Source of the DNA: Mangrovihabitans endophyticus
Lineage (GTDB): Bacteria; Actinomycetota; Actinomycetes; Mycobacteriales; Micromonosporaceae
Direction of reading: 5' to 3'
DNA: 57,061 bases
NCBI RefSeq assembly: GCF_014646155.1
Contig: NZ_BMMX01000016.1
Location: 1-57,061 of the forward strand
Below, in pieces: positions 49,478 through 57,061 of this stretch (positions within the stretch are counted from its first letter, which is position 1; every line of letters starts with the position of its first letter). The translations under genes were made by a program, and so were the position numbers. The notes under the pieces are model-generated. The model did not search any database. It worked only from the letters and a program-made list of their open reading frames with translations, and had not been told where the DNA came from.

Positions 49478-49570
49478 TGAACAGGCGGTGACAGCCATCC
49501 GCTACGGCTAAACCGGCCGGCGGTGACATCCATCCGCTACGGCTGAACCAGTCGGCGGTGACATTCGCGT
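49457..49570. repeat. ~35-bp tandem repeats with GTGACA core
   Basis: Units beginning GTGACAG or GTGACAT occur at 49457, 49488, 49523 and 49558 (spacings 31, 35 and 35), each followed by a CCATCCGCTACGGCT-like segment. The first unit coincides with the hairpin. The arrangement lacks unique spacers and is not CRISPR-like. Confidence 0.7.
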
Positions 49571-49758
49571 CGGCCCACCCGACCCCGGTCGGCCCTACCC
49601 CCGACCGACCCCGACCTCCGGCCAACCCCGACCTCGAGCCGACCCCGACCCGCCAGCCGACCCCGACTCGCCGGCTGGTCGGGCCGCCGAAAGCCCCTGT
49701 CTACCGTCGCGGATGGGCGAAATCCGGCCCGGTGCGGACCGGACGGGCGCCGCGCGGA

Positions 49759-51660
49759 TCAGTTGAGCGCGGTGAGGAACCTCGCCACGATCGGGATCGC
49801 GCTCTCCGCTCCCGCGCCGCCCTGCTGCACCATCACCGCGAACGCCACATCGCCCTGCCAGCCGATGAACCACGCGTGGGTGTCCGTCGAGCCGGTCTGG
49901 AACTCGGCGGTGCCGGTCTTGCCGAACACCGGCTTTCCCGGTACGCGCTTGAGCGCGGTGCCGGTGCCGTCGGTGACCACCTCACGCATCATGTCGCGCA
50001 ACGGCTTCACCGCCGCGTCGTTCAGGGGCGCGCCGGGGCCGGCCGGGTTCGCCGGGGCGGGCGCGGTCACCAGCTTCGGCTGTTCGAACCGGCCGCGGGC
50101 GACCGCCGCGGTGGCGCCCGCCATGGCCAGCGGGCTGACCACCGTGGTGCCCTGCCCGAAGCTCGCCGCGGCCAGCTCGACCGGGGTGTTGCCGGTCGAC
50201 ACGGTGCCGCTGAACGCCTCGATGCCCAGGTCCCATTTTCCGCCCAGGCCGACGGCGGTGGACGCGGCCGCCATGCCGTCGGCGCCCAGCTTGGGCGCGA
50301 GAGAGACGAAGGCGGTGTTGCACGACTCGGCGAAGTCGGTGTGGAAGGGCACCTTGCCGAGTTCCATGTCGTGCGCGTTGGTGAACGTCCGGCCGGAGAC
50401 GGTGGCCTCCTTCGGACAGTTCACCGCGGTGTCCGCGGTGACCGCCTTCTTCTGCAGCAGTCCCAGCGCGGACACCATCTTGAAGGTGGAGCCGGGCGGC
50501 ACCTTGGCGGTCAGCGCGTTGTTCACGGTGCCGCCGTCCGGGCCGTTGGCCACCGCGAGCACCGACGAGTCGCTGATCCGGATCGCCACCATCGAGCTGG
50601 GCCGCTTCTCCGAGCCGAGCGCCGCGTCGGCCGCCTGCTGCACCTTTTGATCCAGGGTGGTCCGCACACCGGTGCCGGCCACCGGATCCACGCTGAACAG
50701 TTGGGCGTCCTCCACCTGGTCGTCGGGGGTGCGGCGGGCGATCACCACGGACTGGCCGGGTGTGCCGCGCAGCGTCGTGTCGTACCGGCCCTGCAGTCCG
50801 CCGTGCCCGACGATGTCGCCCTGCACGAACCGGTCCGGGTTGGCGTCCATGTCCTCGGCGGTGGCCGGGTCGGCGGTGCCGAGCAGAGCACGGGCGAACT
50901 CGCGGGTGGGCGCGAGGTCGCGGTTCTCCTCGCGGAAGACGGTGCCGGCCAACGGCCGCACGTCGTCCCGGATCTTGTCGTAGTCCGGCCGCCGCAGGGT
51001 GATCAGGTCGATGAACGCGCCCGGGTCCGCCTGGTCGACGCGCTTGCGCAGGTCGGAAAGGTCCAGCGTGACGCCGACCTTCTGGAACGCCGCGGTGAGA
51101 TCGGCGGCGAGCTTCGGCAGGTCGGTGACCTTCTGCGGCGTGACGCCGATGGTGACCACCGGACGCGGCGTCACGATCGGCTTGCCGTCCCGGTCCAGGA
51201 TGCCGGCCCGCTCGGCGGCGACCCGGCGCAGTTGCAGCTTGTCACCGCCGGTCAGCTCACTGTGCACGATGACCGGTTCCCAGATCACCCGCCAGCCGTC
51301 GCTGTCCCGGTCGGTCAGCCGCACGGTGCTCTGATAGGACCACGGCTCGCCGCCCGGCAACGTCCAGTCCAGCTTCACCCGGCTGGTGGCCACGTCCCCG
51401 GTGATCTTCGGCTCGGTCTGCCGAGTGAGCACCAGCGGCGCCGAGGCGAGGTCGCCCGAGAGACCGCGGATCTCCGTGACGACCTGGTCTGCGGAGATGC
51501 CCGACCCGGCCGCGGTGACGAAGCCGACCTTCTGCAAGTTGCCGCTGCGCCACCCGGTGAGGAAGTCGGCCAGCACGTCGGCGGGCCCGTCCTTGCCGCA
51601 CCCGGTCATCGCGCCGAGCAACACCACGACCGAAGACAGCAATGCGGCCGTACGGCGCAT
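49759..51660 (-). CDS. Penicillin-binding lipoprotein (class B-like transpeptidase)
   Basis: A 633-residue D,D-transpeptidase that cross-links peptidoglycan outside the membrane. The N-terminus is a lipoprotein signal (LGAMTGC, lipidated Cys at about 21), followed by a MecA_N/NTF2-like domain, a PBP dimerisation region and the transpeptidase domain with SxxK (PPGSTFKMV), SxN (ESCNTAF) and KTG (GKTGTAEF) motifs. This layout matches the penicillin-binding lipoprotein of mycobacteria (Rv2864c, as I recall). ATG with GAGGAGGAC upstream; divergent from NAD-glutamate dehydrogenase. Confidence 0.92.
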   Translation of the reverse strand: MRRTAALLSSVVVLLGAMTGCGKDGPADVLADFLTGWRSGNLQKVGFVTAAGSGISADQVVTEIRGLSGDLASAPLVLTRQTEPKITGDVATSRVKLDWTLPGGEPWSYQSTVRLTDRDSDGWRVIWEPVIVHSELTGGDKLQLRRVAAERAGILDRDGKPIVTPRPVVTIGVTPQKVTDLPKLAADLTAAFQKVGVTLDLSDLRKRVDQADPGAFIDLITLRRPDYDKIRDDVRPLAGTVFREENRDLAPTREFARALLGTADPATAEDMDANPDRFVQGDIVGHGGLQGRYDTTLRGTPGQSVVIARRTPDDQVEDAQLFSVDPVAGTGVRTTLDQKVQQAADAALGSEKRPSSMVAIRISDSSVLAVANGPDGGTVNNALTAKVPPGSTFKMVSALGLLQKKAVTADTAVNCPKEATVSGRTFTNAHDMELGKVPFHTDFAESCNTAFVSLAPKLGADGMAAASTAVGLGGKWDLGIEAFSGTVSTGNTPVELAAASFGQGTTVVSPLAMAGATAAVARGRFEQPKLVTAPAPANPAGPGAPLNDAAVKPLRDMMREVVTDGTGTALKRVPGKPVFGKTGTAEFQTGSTDTHAWFIGWQGDVAFAVMVQQGGAGAESAIPIVARFLTALN

Positions 51661-51828
51661 GTCGTCCTCCTCGCTGGGAAATGATCCGCTACGAAACCAC
51701 GCGGGCTGACAGGAACGGTAAGCGAAGCGCGCACGGACCGGGGTCCCGGGCGGCGTGAGATGTAGCGAAGTCGTTGCCGAACGACGGCCGGATCGGACGT
51801 GGCTGCCGGTGACCGGCCGCGCTCGTTC

Positions 51829-51834
51829 TAGGCT
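51829..51834 (+). promoter_or_regulatory. Putative -10 box of NAD-glutamate dehydrogenase gene
   Basis: TAGGCT about 50 bp upstream of the ATG would give a short leader that includes the ribosome site GAGGAG (51871-51876). No obvious -35. Confidence 0.35.
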
Positions 51835-51884
51835 GGTCCGGACACGTCGAACCCACAGAGTGGTGGGCGAGAGGAGCGCCAGGT

Positions 51885-54800
51885 ATGGCAGGCACCGACC
51901 AGGGTGTGACCGAATCTGATCCGGAGATCGACTTCGTTCCCGGGCCCGGGCTGGCGCTGACCGGCCGTCTGGGATCGTCCGGTGACGACGCCGAGCTGGA
52001 CGAGCCGCTGCCGAACGCGGAGCGCCTGGTGGCCGACGCGGTCGCGCTGGCCGGACCGGACCACATCACCGCGACGCTGGTGGACCGTTTCTGGCGTTTC
52101 GCCCCGGACGAGGAACTGGTCGGATACACCCCGGAGGAGATGTACGCCGCGGCGCTCGCGCACCGCGAGCTGGCCCAGCAGCGGCTGCCCGGCCAGCTCC
52201 AACTGTCGATCAGCGCGCCGGACCGCGACGAGCCGCACTCGGTGGTGTCGATCATCACCGACGACATGCCGTTCCTGGTGGACTCGGTCACCGCGCTGTT
52301 CGCCGCGCACCAACTGGAGGTGCACCTGCTGGTGCACCCGCTGATCGTGGTGCGGCGCGAACCGCTGGGCGCGCTGCAGCAGGTCGAAGCGGACGTGGAG
52401 CCGGACGACGCGATCGACGGCGACGTGGTGGAGAGCTGGATCCGGATCGAGATCGACCCGGTGCGCGACGCGGAGGCCCGCGAACAACTGCACAACGAGA
52501 TCCGGCGGGTGCTCACCGACGTACGGGACGCGGTGGAGGACTGGCCGCGGATGCGACAGCGGGCCCTGGTGATCGCCGACGAGCTCGCCGCGGCGCGGGG
52601 TTCCGAGCATCGCCTGCCGGTGCCGGACAAGGACGTCACCGACTCGATCGAGCTGCTCCAGTGGCTCGCGCACGACCACTTCACGTTCCTCGGCTACCGC
52701 GAATACGTGCTCACCGACGGCGTGCTGACCGCCGTCGACGGCAGCGGGCTAGGCATCCTGCGCGGCGCCAGCACGCCCCGCACGCTGTCCTCGCTGCCCC
52801 CCGAGGCGTACGACCGGGCGATGCAGAAGCGGCTACTGGTGATCACCAAGGCCAATTCCCGCGCCACGGTGCACCGCTCGGCGTACCTGGACTACATCGG
52901 CGTCAAGATGTTCGACGCCGACGGCGAGGTGGTCGGCGAGCGCCGTTTCCTCGGCCTGTTCAGCTCCTCGGCGTACCGCACGAGCGTGCGTGAGCTGCCG
53001 GTGGTGCGGCGCAAGGTGATGGAGGTGCTGGACCGCTCCGGGCTGTCGCCGCGCGGCCACTCCGGCAAGGACCTCCTGCAGGTCCTGGAGACCTATCCGC
53101 GCGACGAGCTCTTCCAGATCAAGACCGACGACCTGTACGAAGCCGTGATCGGCGTGCTGCGCATGGCCGGGCGCCGACAGTTGCGGCTGTTCCTGCGGCG
53201 TGACGGGTACGGGCGGTTCATCTCCTGCCTGATCTATCTGCCCCGGGACCGGTTCACCACCGCGAACCGGCTGTGCATGCAGCAGATCCTGCTGCGCGAG
53301 CTGAACGGCATCGGGGTGGACCACACCACCCGCGTCACCGAGCGGATGCTCGCCCGGGTCCACTTCGTGGTGCGCACCGACCCGGCCGACCCGCCCGGCA
53401 CGGTGGATCCGAACGCGCTGGCCGAGATGCTCGCCGACGCCACCCGCATGTGGGACGACGACTTCTCCGTGGTGCTGGAACGCAAGCTCGGCGAGGAGCA
53501 GGCCAAGACCCTCTTCCAGCGGTACGCCTCCGCGTTCCCGGACAGCTACAAGGACGGGCACACGCCGTACGAGGCGGTGCAGGATCTGGCCAAGCTGGAG
53601 CTGCTGGAGGAACCGGGCCAGTTGGAGATGCACCTGTATCGCAAGCGTCGCCTCACCGCGGCGGGCGTCGCCGAACCGGACGACGCGGATGTGCGTTTCA
53701 AGGTGTTCCGGCTGGGTGAGCCGATGATGCTGTCGGCCGTGCTGCCGGTGCTGCATTCGCTCGGCGTGCGCGTGGTGGACGAGCGCCCGCACGAGGTGCA
53801 CCGCGACGACGACACCGCGTTCCTGTACGACTTCGGCCTGCAGCCACCCGAGGTGCACCGGGAACTGGCCGAGGTGCGACCGCAGGTGGAGAACGCCTTC
53901 GCCGCCGCGTGGCGGGGCGAGGCCGAGGTGGACAACTTCAACGAGCTGGTGCTGCGGGCCGGGCTGACGTGGCGTCAGGTGGTGGTGCTCCGGGCGTACG
54001 CGAAATACCTGCGGCAAGCCGGAAACGTGTTCTCCCAGCGGTACGTGCAGTCCACCTTCATCGCCTATCCGGACATCGCCCGGCTGATGGTGACGTTGTT
54101 CGAGACTCGCTTCTCGCCGCGCCTGCGACTGCGCGCGCAGGAACGCGAGCAGCGCTCCGGCGCGCTGGTGGAGCGGATCACCGCACTGCTCGACGGGGTG
54201 GACAGCCTCGACCAGGACCGCATTCTGCGTTCCTACCTGACGCTGATCCAGGCCACCCTGCGAACCAGCTTCTTCCAGCGCGGTCCGGACCAGCGGCCCA
54301 AGTCGTACGTGGCGTTCAAGCTGGATCCGCAGGCGATCCCGGACCTGCCGCAACCGCGGCCCAAATACGAGATCTTCGTCTACTCGCCCCGGTTCGAGGG
54401 CGTACACCTGCGGTTCGGCGCCGTCGCCCGCGGCGGCCTGCGCTGGTCGGACCGTCGGGAAGACTTCCGCACCGAGGTCCTCGGCCTGGTCAAGGCGCAG
54501 ATGGTGAAGAACGCGGTGATCGTCCCGGTGGGCGCGAAGGGCGGCTTCGTGCTCAAGCGCAAGCCCGGCGACCGGGACGAGGCGGTGGCCTGCTACCGCC
54601 GGTTCATCACCGCGATGCTGGACGTCACCGACAACATCGTCGGCGGCGACATCGTGCCGCCCGCCGACGTGGTCCGGCACGACGGCGACGACCCCTACCT
54701 GGTGGTGGCGGCGGACAAGGGCACCGCCACGTTCTCCGACATCGCCAACGAGATCTCGGTGAGCAAGGGCTTCTGGATGGCCGACGCGTTCGCCTCCGGC

Positions 54801-56843
54801 GGCTCCGCGGGCTACGACCACAAGCGGATGGGCATCACCGCACGGGGCGCGTGGGAGAGCGTCAAGAAGCACTTCCGGGACATCGGCGTGGACACCCAGT
54901 CCGCGAACTTCACCGTGGTCGGCGTGGGTGACATGTCCGGTGACGTGTTCGGCAACGGCATGCTGCTGTCCGAGCACATCAGGCTGATCGCGGCCTTCGA
55001 CCACCGGCACATCTTCATCGACCCGGACCCCGACCCCGCCGTTTCGTACGCCGAACGGCGGCGCCTGTTCGACCTGCCGCGCTCCTCCTGGGCGGACTAC
55101 GACACGTCGCTGGTCAGCGAGGGCGGCGGCGTCTATCCGCGTACCGCGAAGTCCATCCCGGTCTCCCCGCAGGCGCGCGCCGCGCTGCACCTGGGCGACG
55201 CGTCCGCGGTGAGCCCCGCGGAGATCATGCGGGCCATCCTGACCGCGCCGGTCGACCTGCTGTTCAACGGCGGCATCGGCACCTATGTGAAGGCGGCCGG
55301 CGAGACCCACGCCGACGTCGGCGACAAGTCCAACGACGCGATCCGGGTGAACGGTCGCGACGTGCGGGCCCGAGTCGTCGGCGAAGGCGGCAACCTGGGC
55401 CTGACCCAGCGCGGCCGGATCGAGTACGCCCGAGGCGGCGGACGCCCCGGCCCGGACGGCACCGCGACGGGCGGCCGGATCTTCACCGACTTCATCGACA
55501 ACGCGGCCGGCGTGGACTGCTCCGACCACGAGGTCAACATCAAGATCCTGCTGGGCGGCGCGGTCGCCGACGGCGAGATGACCACGCCCGAGCGCGACGA
55601 GTTGCTTGCCGCCATGACCGCCGAAGTGGCCGACCTGGTGTTGCGGGACAACTACGAGCAGGCGATGGCCCTGGGCAACGCGGTGACGCAGGCGCGCTCC
55701 CTGCTGCCCGTGCACCGCCGCCTGCTCGCCCATCTGGAGACGGCCGGCCACCTCAACCGGGAACTGGAGGCGCTGCCCACCGACAAGGAACTGTCCGTGC
55801 GGGGCGAACAGGGCGGCGGGCTGTCCGCGCCGGAGTTCAGCGTGCTCCTCGCGTACGTGAAGATCTGGCTGGAGGGCGAGGTCCTGCGCGACCAACTGGT
55901 CGACGAACCATGGACCACGCAGGTGCTGGAGAACTACTTCCCGACGCCGCTGCGCACCCGCTTCGCCGACCGGATGGCCGGGCACCGGCTGCGGCGCGAG
56001 ATCATCACCACGTCGCTGGTCAACGAGGTGGTCAACCGGGGCGGCACCACGTTCGTCTTCCGCGCCATGGAGGAGAGCGGCGCGTCGCCGGCGGACGTGA
56101 TCCGGGCGTACGTCGTGGTGCGTGAGGTCTACGGCCTGCGCGAGCTGTGGGAGGCCACCGAGCGCCTGGACAATGAGGTGCCGACGACCGCGCAGACGGC
56201 CGTCTACCTGGAGATCCGGCGGTTGCTCGACCGCGCGGTCCGGTGGCTGGTGAGCAATCGGCGTTCCCCGATCGACGTGGCGGCCGAGATCGACCGCCTG
56301 GGTCCGGGCGTGCGAGAGTTGCTGCCGCAGTTGTCGTCCGTGCTGGTGGGCGCGGAACGCGACTCCATGGAAGCCAACATGGCATCGCTGATGGACGAGT
56401 CGGTACCCAAGGAACTGGCGTCGACCGTGGGCCGCCTGGTGTACGGCTTCGGGCTGCTGGACATCCTGGAGAACCGGGACTTCCCGCCGCTGGAGGTGGC
56501 CCGGATCTACTTCGAGATCTCCGAGCGTTTCCAGATCGACGTGCTGCTGTCGCACATCTCCCGGCTGCCGCGCAACGACAGGTGGCAGACACTGGCGCGG
56601 ATGGCGTTGCGGTACGACTTGTACTCGGCCCTGTCCGGTCTGACCACGCAGGTCCTGCACTCGACACCGTCCACGGCGGAGCCGGCGGACCGGGTGGCAG
56701 AGTGGGAGCAGGTGAACGCGGCGTCGATCGCTCGGGCGGGCAACGCGATGGGCAACGTGGAAGAGTCACCGGTGGACTTGGCAGCATTGTCGGTGCTGCT
56801 GCGCCAGATCCGCACCCTGGTGAAGACGTCCGGAGCCGACTGA
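51885..56843 (+). CDS. NAD-specific glutamate dehydrogenase, large (180-kDa) type
   Basis: Deaminates glutamate to 2-oxoglutarate with NAD+, mainly catabolic. The 1652-residue length matches the large GDH described in Streptomyces clavuligerus. An N-terminal regulatory half contains ACT-like regions; the catalytic centre has GAKGGFVLKRK (Lys at about 885), FASGGSAGYDHKRMGITARG (about 970), the nucleotide fold VVGVGDMSGDVFGNGML (about 1010-1026) and FNGGIGTYVK; the C-terminal region is helical. The ATG is preceded by GAGGAG at 8 nt. Large GDHs are often allosterically regulated by amino acids, but nothing in the sequence shows which. Confidence 0.95.
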   Translation: MAGTDQGVTESDPEIDFVPGPGLALTGRLGSSGDDAELDEPLPNAERLVADAVALAGPDHITATLVDRFWRFAPDEELVGYTPEEMYAAALAHRELAQQRLPGQLQLSISAPDRDEPHSVVSIITDDMPFLVDSVTALFAAHQLEVHLLVHPLIVVRREPLGALQQVEADVEPDDAIDGDVVESWIRIEIDPVRDAEAREQLHNEIRRVLTDVRDAVEDWPRMRQRALVIADELAAARGSEHRLPVPDKDVTDSIELLQWLAHDHFTFLGYREYVLTDGVLTAVDGSGLGILRGASTPRTLSSLPPEAYDRAMQKRLLVITKANSRATVHRSAYLDYIGVKMFDADGEVVGERRFLGLFSSSAYRTSVRELPVVRRKVMEVLDRSGLSPRGHSGKDLLQVLETYPRDELFQIKTDDLYEAVIGVLRMAGRRQLRLFLRRDGYGRFISCLIYLPRDRFTTANRLCMQQILLRELNGIGVDHTTRVTERMLARVHFVVRTDPADPPGTVDPNALAEMLADATRMWDDDFSVVLERKLGEEQAKTLFQRYASAFPDSYKDGHTPYEAVQDLAKLELLEEPGQLEMHLYRKRRLTAAGVAEPDDADVRFKVFRLGEPMMLSAVLPVLHSLGVRVVDERPHEVHRDDDTAFLYDFGLQPPEVHRELAEVRPQVENAFAAAWRGEAEVDNFNELVLRAGLTWRQVVVLRAYAKYLRQAGNVFSQRYVQSTFIAYPDIARLMVTLFETRFSPRLRLRAQEREQRSGALVERITALLDGVDSLDQDRILRSYLTLIQATLRTSFFQRGPDQRPKSYVAFKLDPQAIPDLPQPRPKYEIFVYSPRFEGVHLRFGAVARGGLRWSDRREDFRTEVLGLVKAQMVKNAVIVPVGAKGGFVLKRKPGDRDEAVACYRRFITAMLDVTDNIVGGDIVPPADVVRHDGDDPYLVVAADKGTATFSDIANEISVSKGFWMADAFASGGSAGYDHKRMGITARGAWESVKKHFRDIGVDTQSANFTVVGVGDMSGDVFGNGMLLSEHIRLIAAFDHRHIFIDPDPDPAVSYAERRRLFDLPRSSWADYDTSLVSEGGGVYPRTAKSIPVSPQARAALHLGDASAVSPAEIMRAILTAPVDLLFNGGIGTYVKAAGETHADVGDKSNDAIRVNGRDVRARVVGEGGNLGLTQRGRIEYARGGGRPGPDGTATGGRIFTDFIDNAAGVDCSDHEVNIKILLGGAVADGEMTTPERDELLAAMTAEVADLVLRDNYEQAMALGNAVTQARSLLPVHRRLLAHLETAGHLNRELEALPTDKELSVRGEQGGGLSAPEFSVLLAYVKIWLEGEVLRDQLVDEPWTTQVLENYFPTPLRTRFADRMAGHRLRREIITTSLVNEVVNRGGTTFVFRAMEESGASPADVIRAYVVVREVYGLRELWEATERLDNEVPTTAQTAVYLEIRRLLDRAVRWLVSNRRSPIDVAAEIDRLGPGVRELLPQLSSVLVGAERDSMEANMASLMDESVPKELASTVGRLVYGFGLLDILENRDFPPLEVARIYFEISERFQIDVLLSHISRLPRNDRWQTLARMALRYDLYSALSGLTTQVLHSTPSTAEPADRVAEWEQVNAASIARAGNAMGNVEESPVDLAALSVLLRQIRTLVKTSGAD

Positions 56844-57061
56844 CAGCCACCCCACCCGGCCCCGCCCCGTCGCGTCCCGCCCCGTCGCGTCCCGCCCCCT
56901 CGCGTCGCCGCGTCCCGTCCCGCCCGGTCGCCCGGTCCCGTCCGCCCCGTCGCCCCGTCCCGTCCCGCCCGGTCGCCCGGTCGCGGCGGCGTCCCGTCGC
57001 GTCGCGTGGCGCCCCGTCGCCCCGTCCCGTCCCGCCGTCGCGGCGTCCCGCCGTCGCGGCG
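56844..57061. repeat. C-rich low-complexity tail
   Basis: After the GDH stop the window ends in 218 bp made of short CCCGTCGCG, TCCCG and GCCCGGTCG words in irregular tandem. No gene or hairpin terminator stands out. The composition mirrors the G-rich start of the window. Confidence 0.7.

Larger units (their letters stand above)
49262..49758. other. 500-bp non-coding gap with hairpin and repeats
   Basis: No credible gene is present. Before 49450 I see nothing specific. A perfect hairpin lies at 49454-49477; related 35-bp units follow to about 49570; then C-rich CCGACCCCGACC motifs recur between about 49575 and 49680. It separates two convergent genes (arginase family and penicillin-binding protein). 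Confidence 0.6.

Noticed and set aside
49457..49570. Possible CRISPR array
   Set aside because: Units are contiguous variants of one another with no unique spacers, and no cas genes are in the window.
52833..56660. 1275-codon minus-strand frame opposite the NAD-glutamate dehydrogenase gene
   Set aside because: It is a GC-rich antisense shadow, rich in His, Arg, Gln and Val with no domain signature; the plus-strand gene has full family motifs.

Overview
The window is a high-GC (about 70% or more), gene-dense chromosomal segment of an actinobacterium. The gene repertoire points to Micromonosporaceae, with an Actinoplanes-like motile genus as the best guess. Reasons for that guess are a short DUF6232-type membrane protein, an Aer-type PAS protein coupled to a methyl-accepting signalling protein, many starts that look leaderless (a -10 hexamer 6-7 nt before ATG/GTG), and the gene order etfB-etfA-iscS-mnmA-(MetE-like)-ligA-gatC-gatA-gatB, which is familiar from actinobacterial chromosomes. 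The genus is inference; no rRNA or other marker lies in the window. I see no phage, insertion sequence, CRISPR array, tRNA or rRNA gene.

Layout. 0-9 kb: ilvD, then a sugar-uptake locus on the minus strand (solute-binding lipoprotein, two permeases, a GH2 beta-mannosidase) divergent from a LacI-family regulator, with no ATPase subunit. 9-16.8 kb: a PAS-GGDEF-EAL protein whose catalytic residues look degenerate, a small PH-like membrane protein, a repeat-rich gap with two copies of a ~70-bp palindromic element, a D-2-hydroxyacid dehydrogenase, a secreted sugar dehydrogenase and a membrane metallophosphoesterase. 16.9-30.1 kb: the conserved block gatB/gatA/gatC, an intact GGDEF-EAL protein, ligA, a short MetE-like methyltransferase, mnmA, iscS, etfA and etfB, all on the minus strand. 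30.3-36.7 kb: two DUF202 proteins, a PLDc_N protein, an IlvG-like ThDP enzyme, a membrane-anchored Hsp70-type ATPase with a Pro/Ala-rich membrane partner, and an enoyl-CoA hydratase. 36.8-39.1 kb: a tight four-gene run (DUF6232, DoxX-like, Aer-type PAS, soluble MCP). 39.1-44.5 kb: ribokinase, an ABC ATPase, a ROK regulator divergent from a NagZ-type hexosaminidase, and a TetR regulator. 44.8-49.3 kb: isobutyryl-CoA mutase large subunit, a CnoX-like thioredoxin and an arginase-family protein with a long acidic repeat tail. 49.8-56.8 kb: a penicillin-binding lipoprotein divergent from the giant NAD-glutamate dehydrogenase.

Functional themes are branched-chain amino-acid and acyl-CoA metabolism (ilvD, IlvG-like, icmA, enoyl-CoA hydratase, ETF), Gln-tRNA/Asn-tRNA formation and tRNA thiolation, cyclic-di-GMP signalling (one apparently active and one apparently inactive protein), redox/aerotaxis sensing and cell-wall synthesis or recycling. 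The most notable candidates for follow-up are the split aerotaxis-receptor cassette, the membrane-anchored Hsp70 pair, the arginase with an acidic repeat tail, and an unusual density of different short tandem repeats at gene boundaries.
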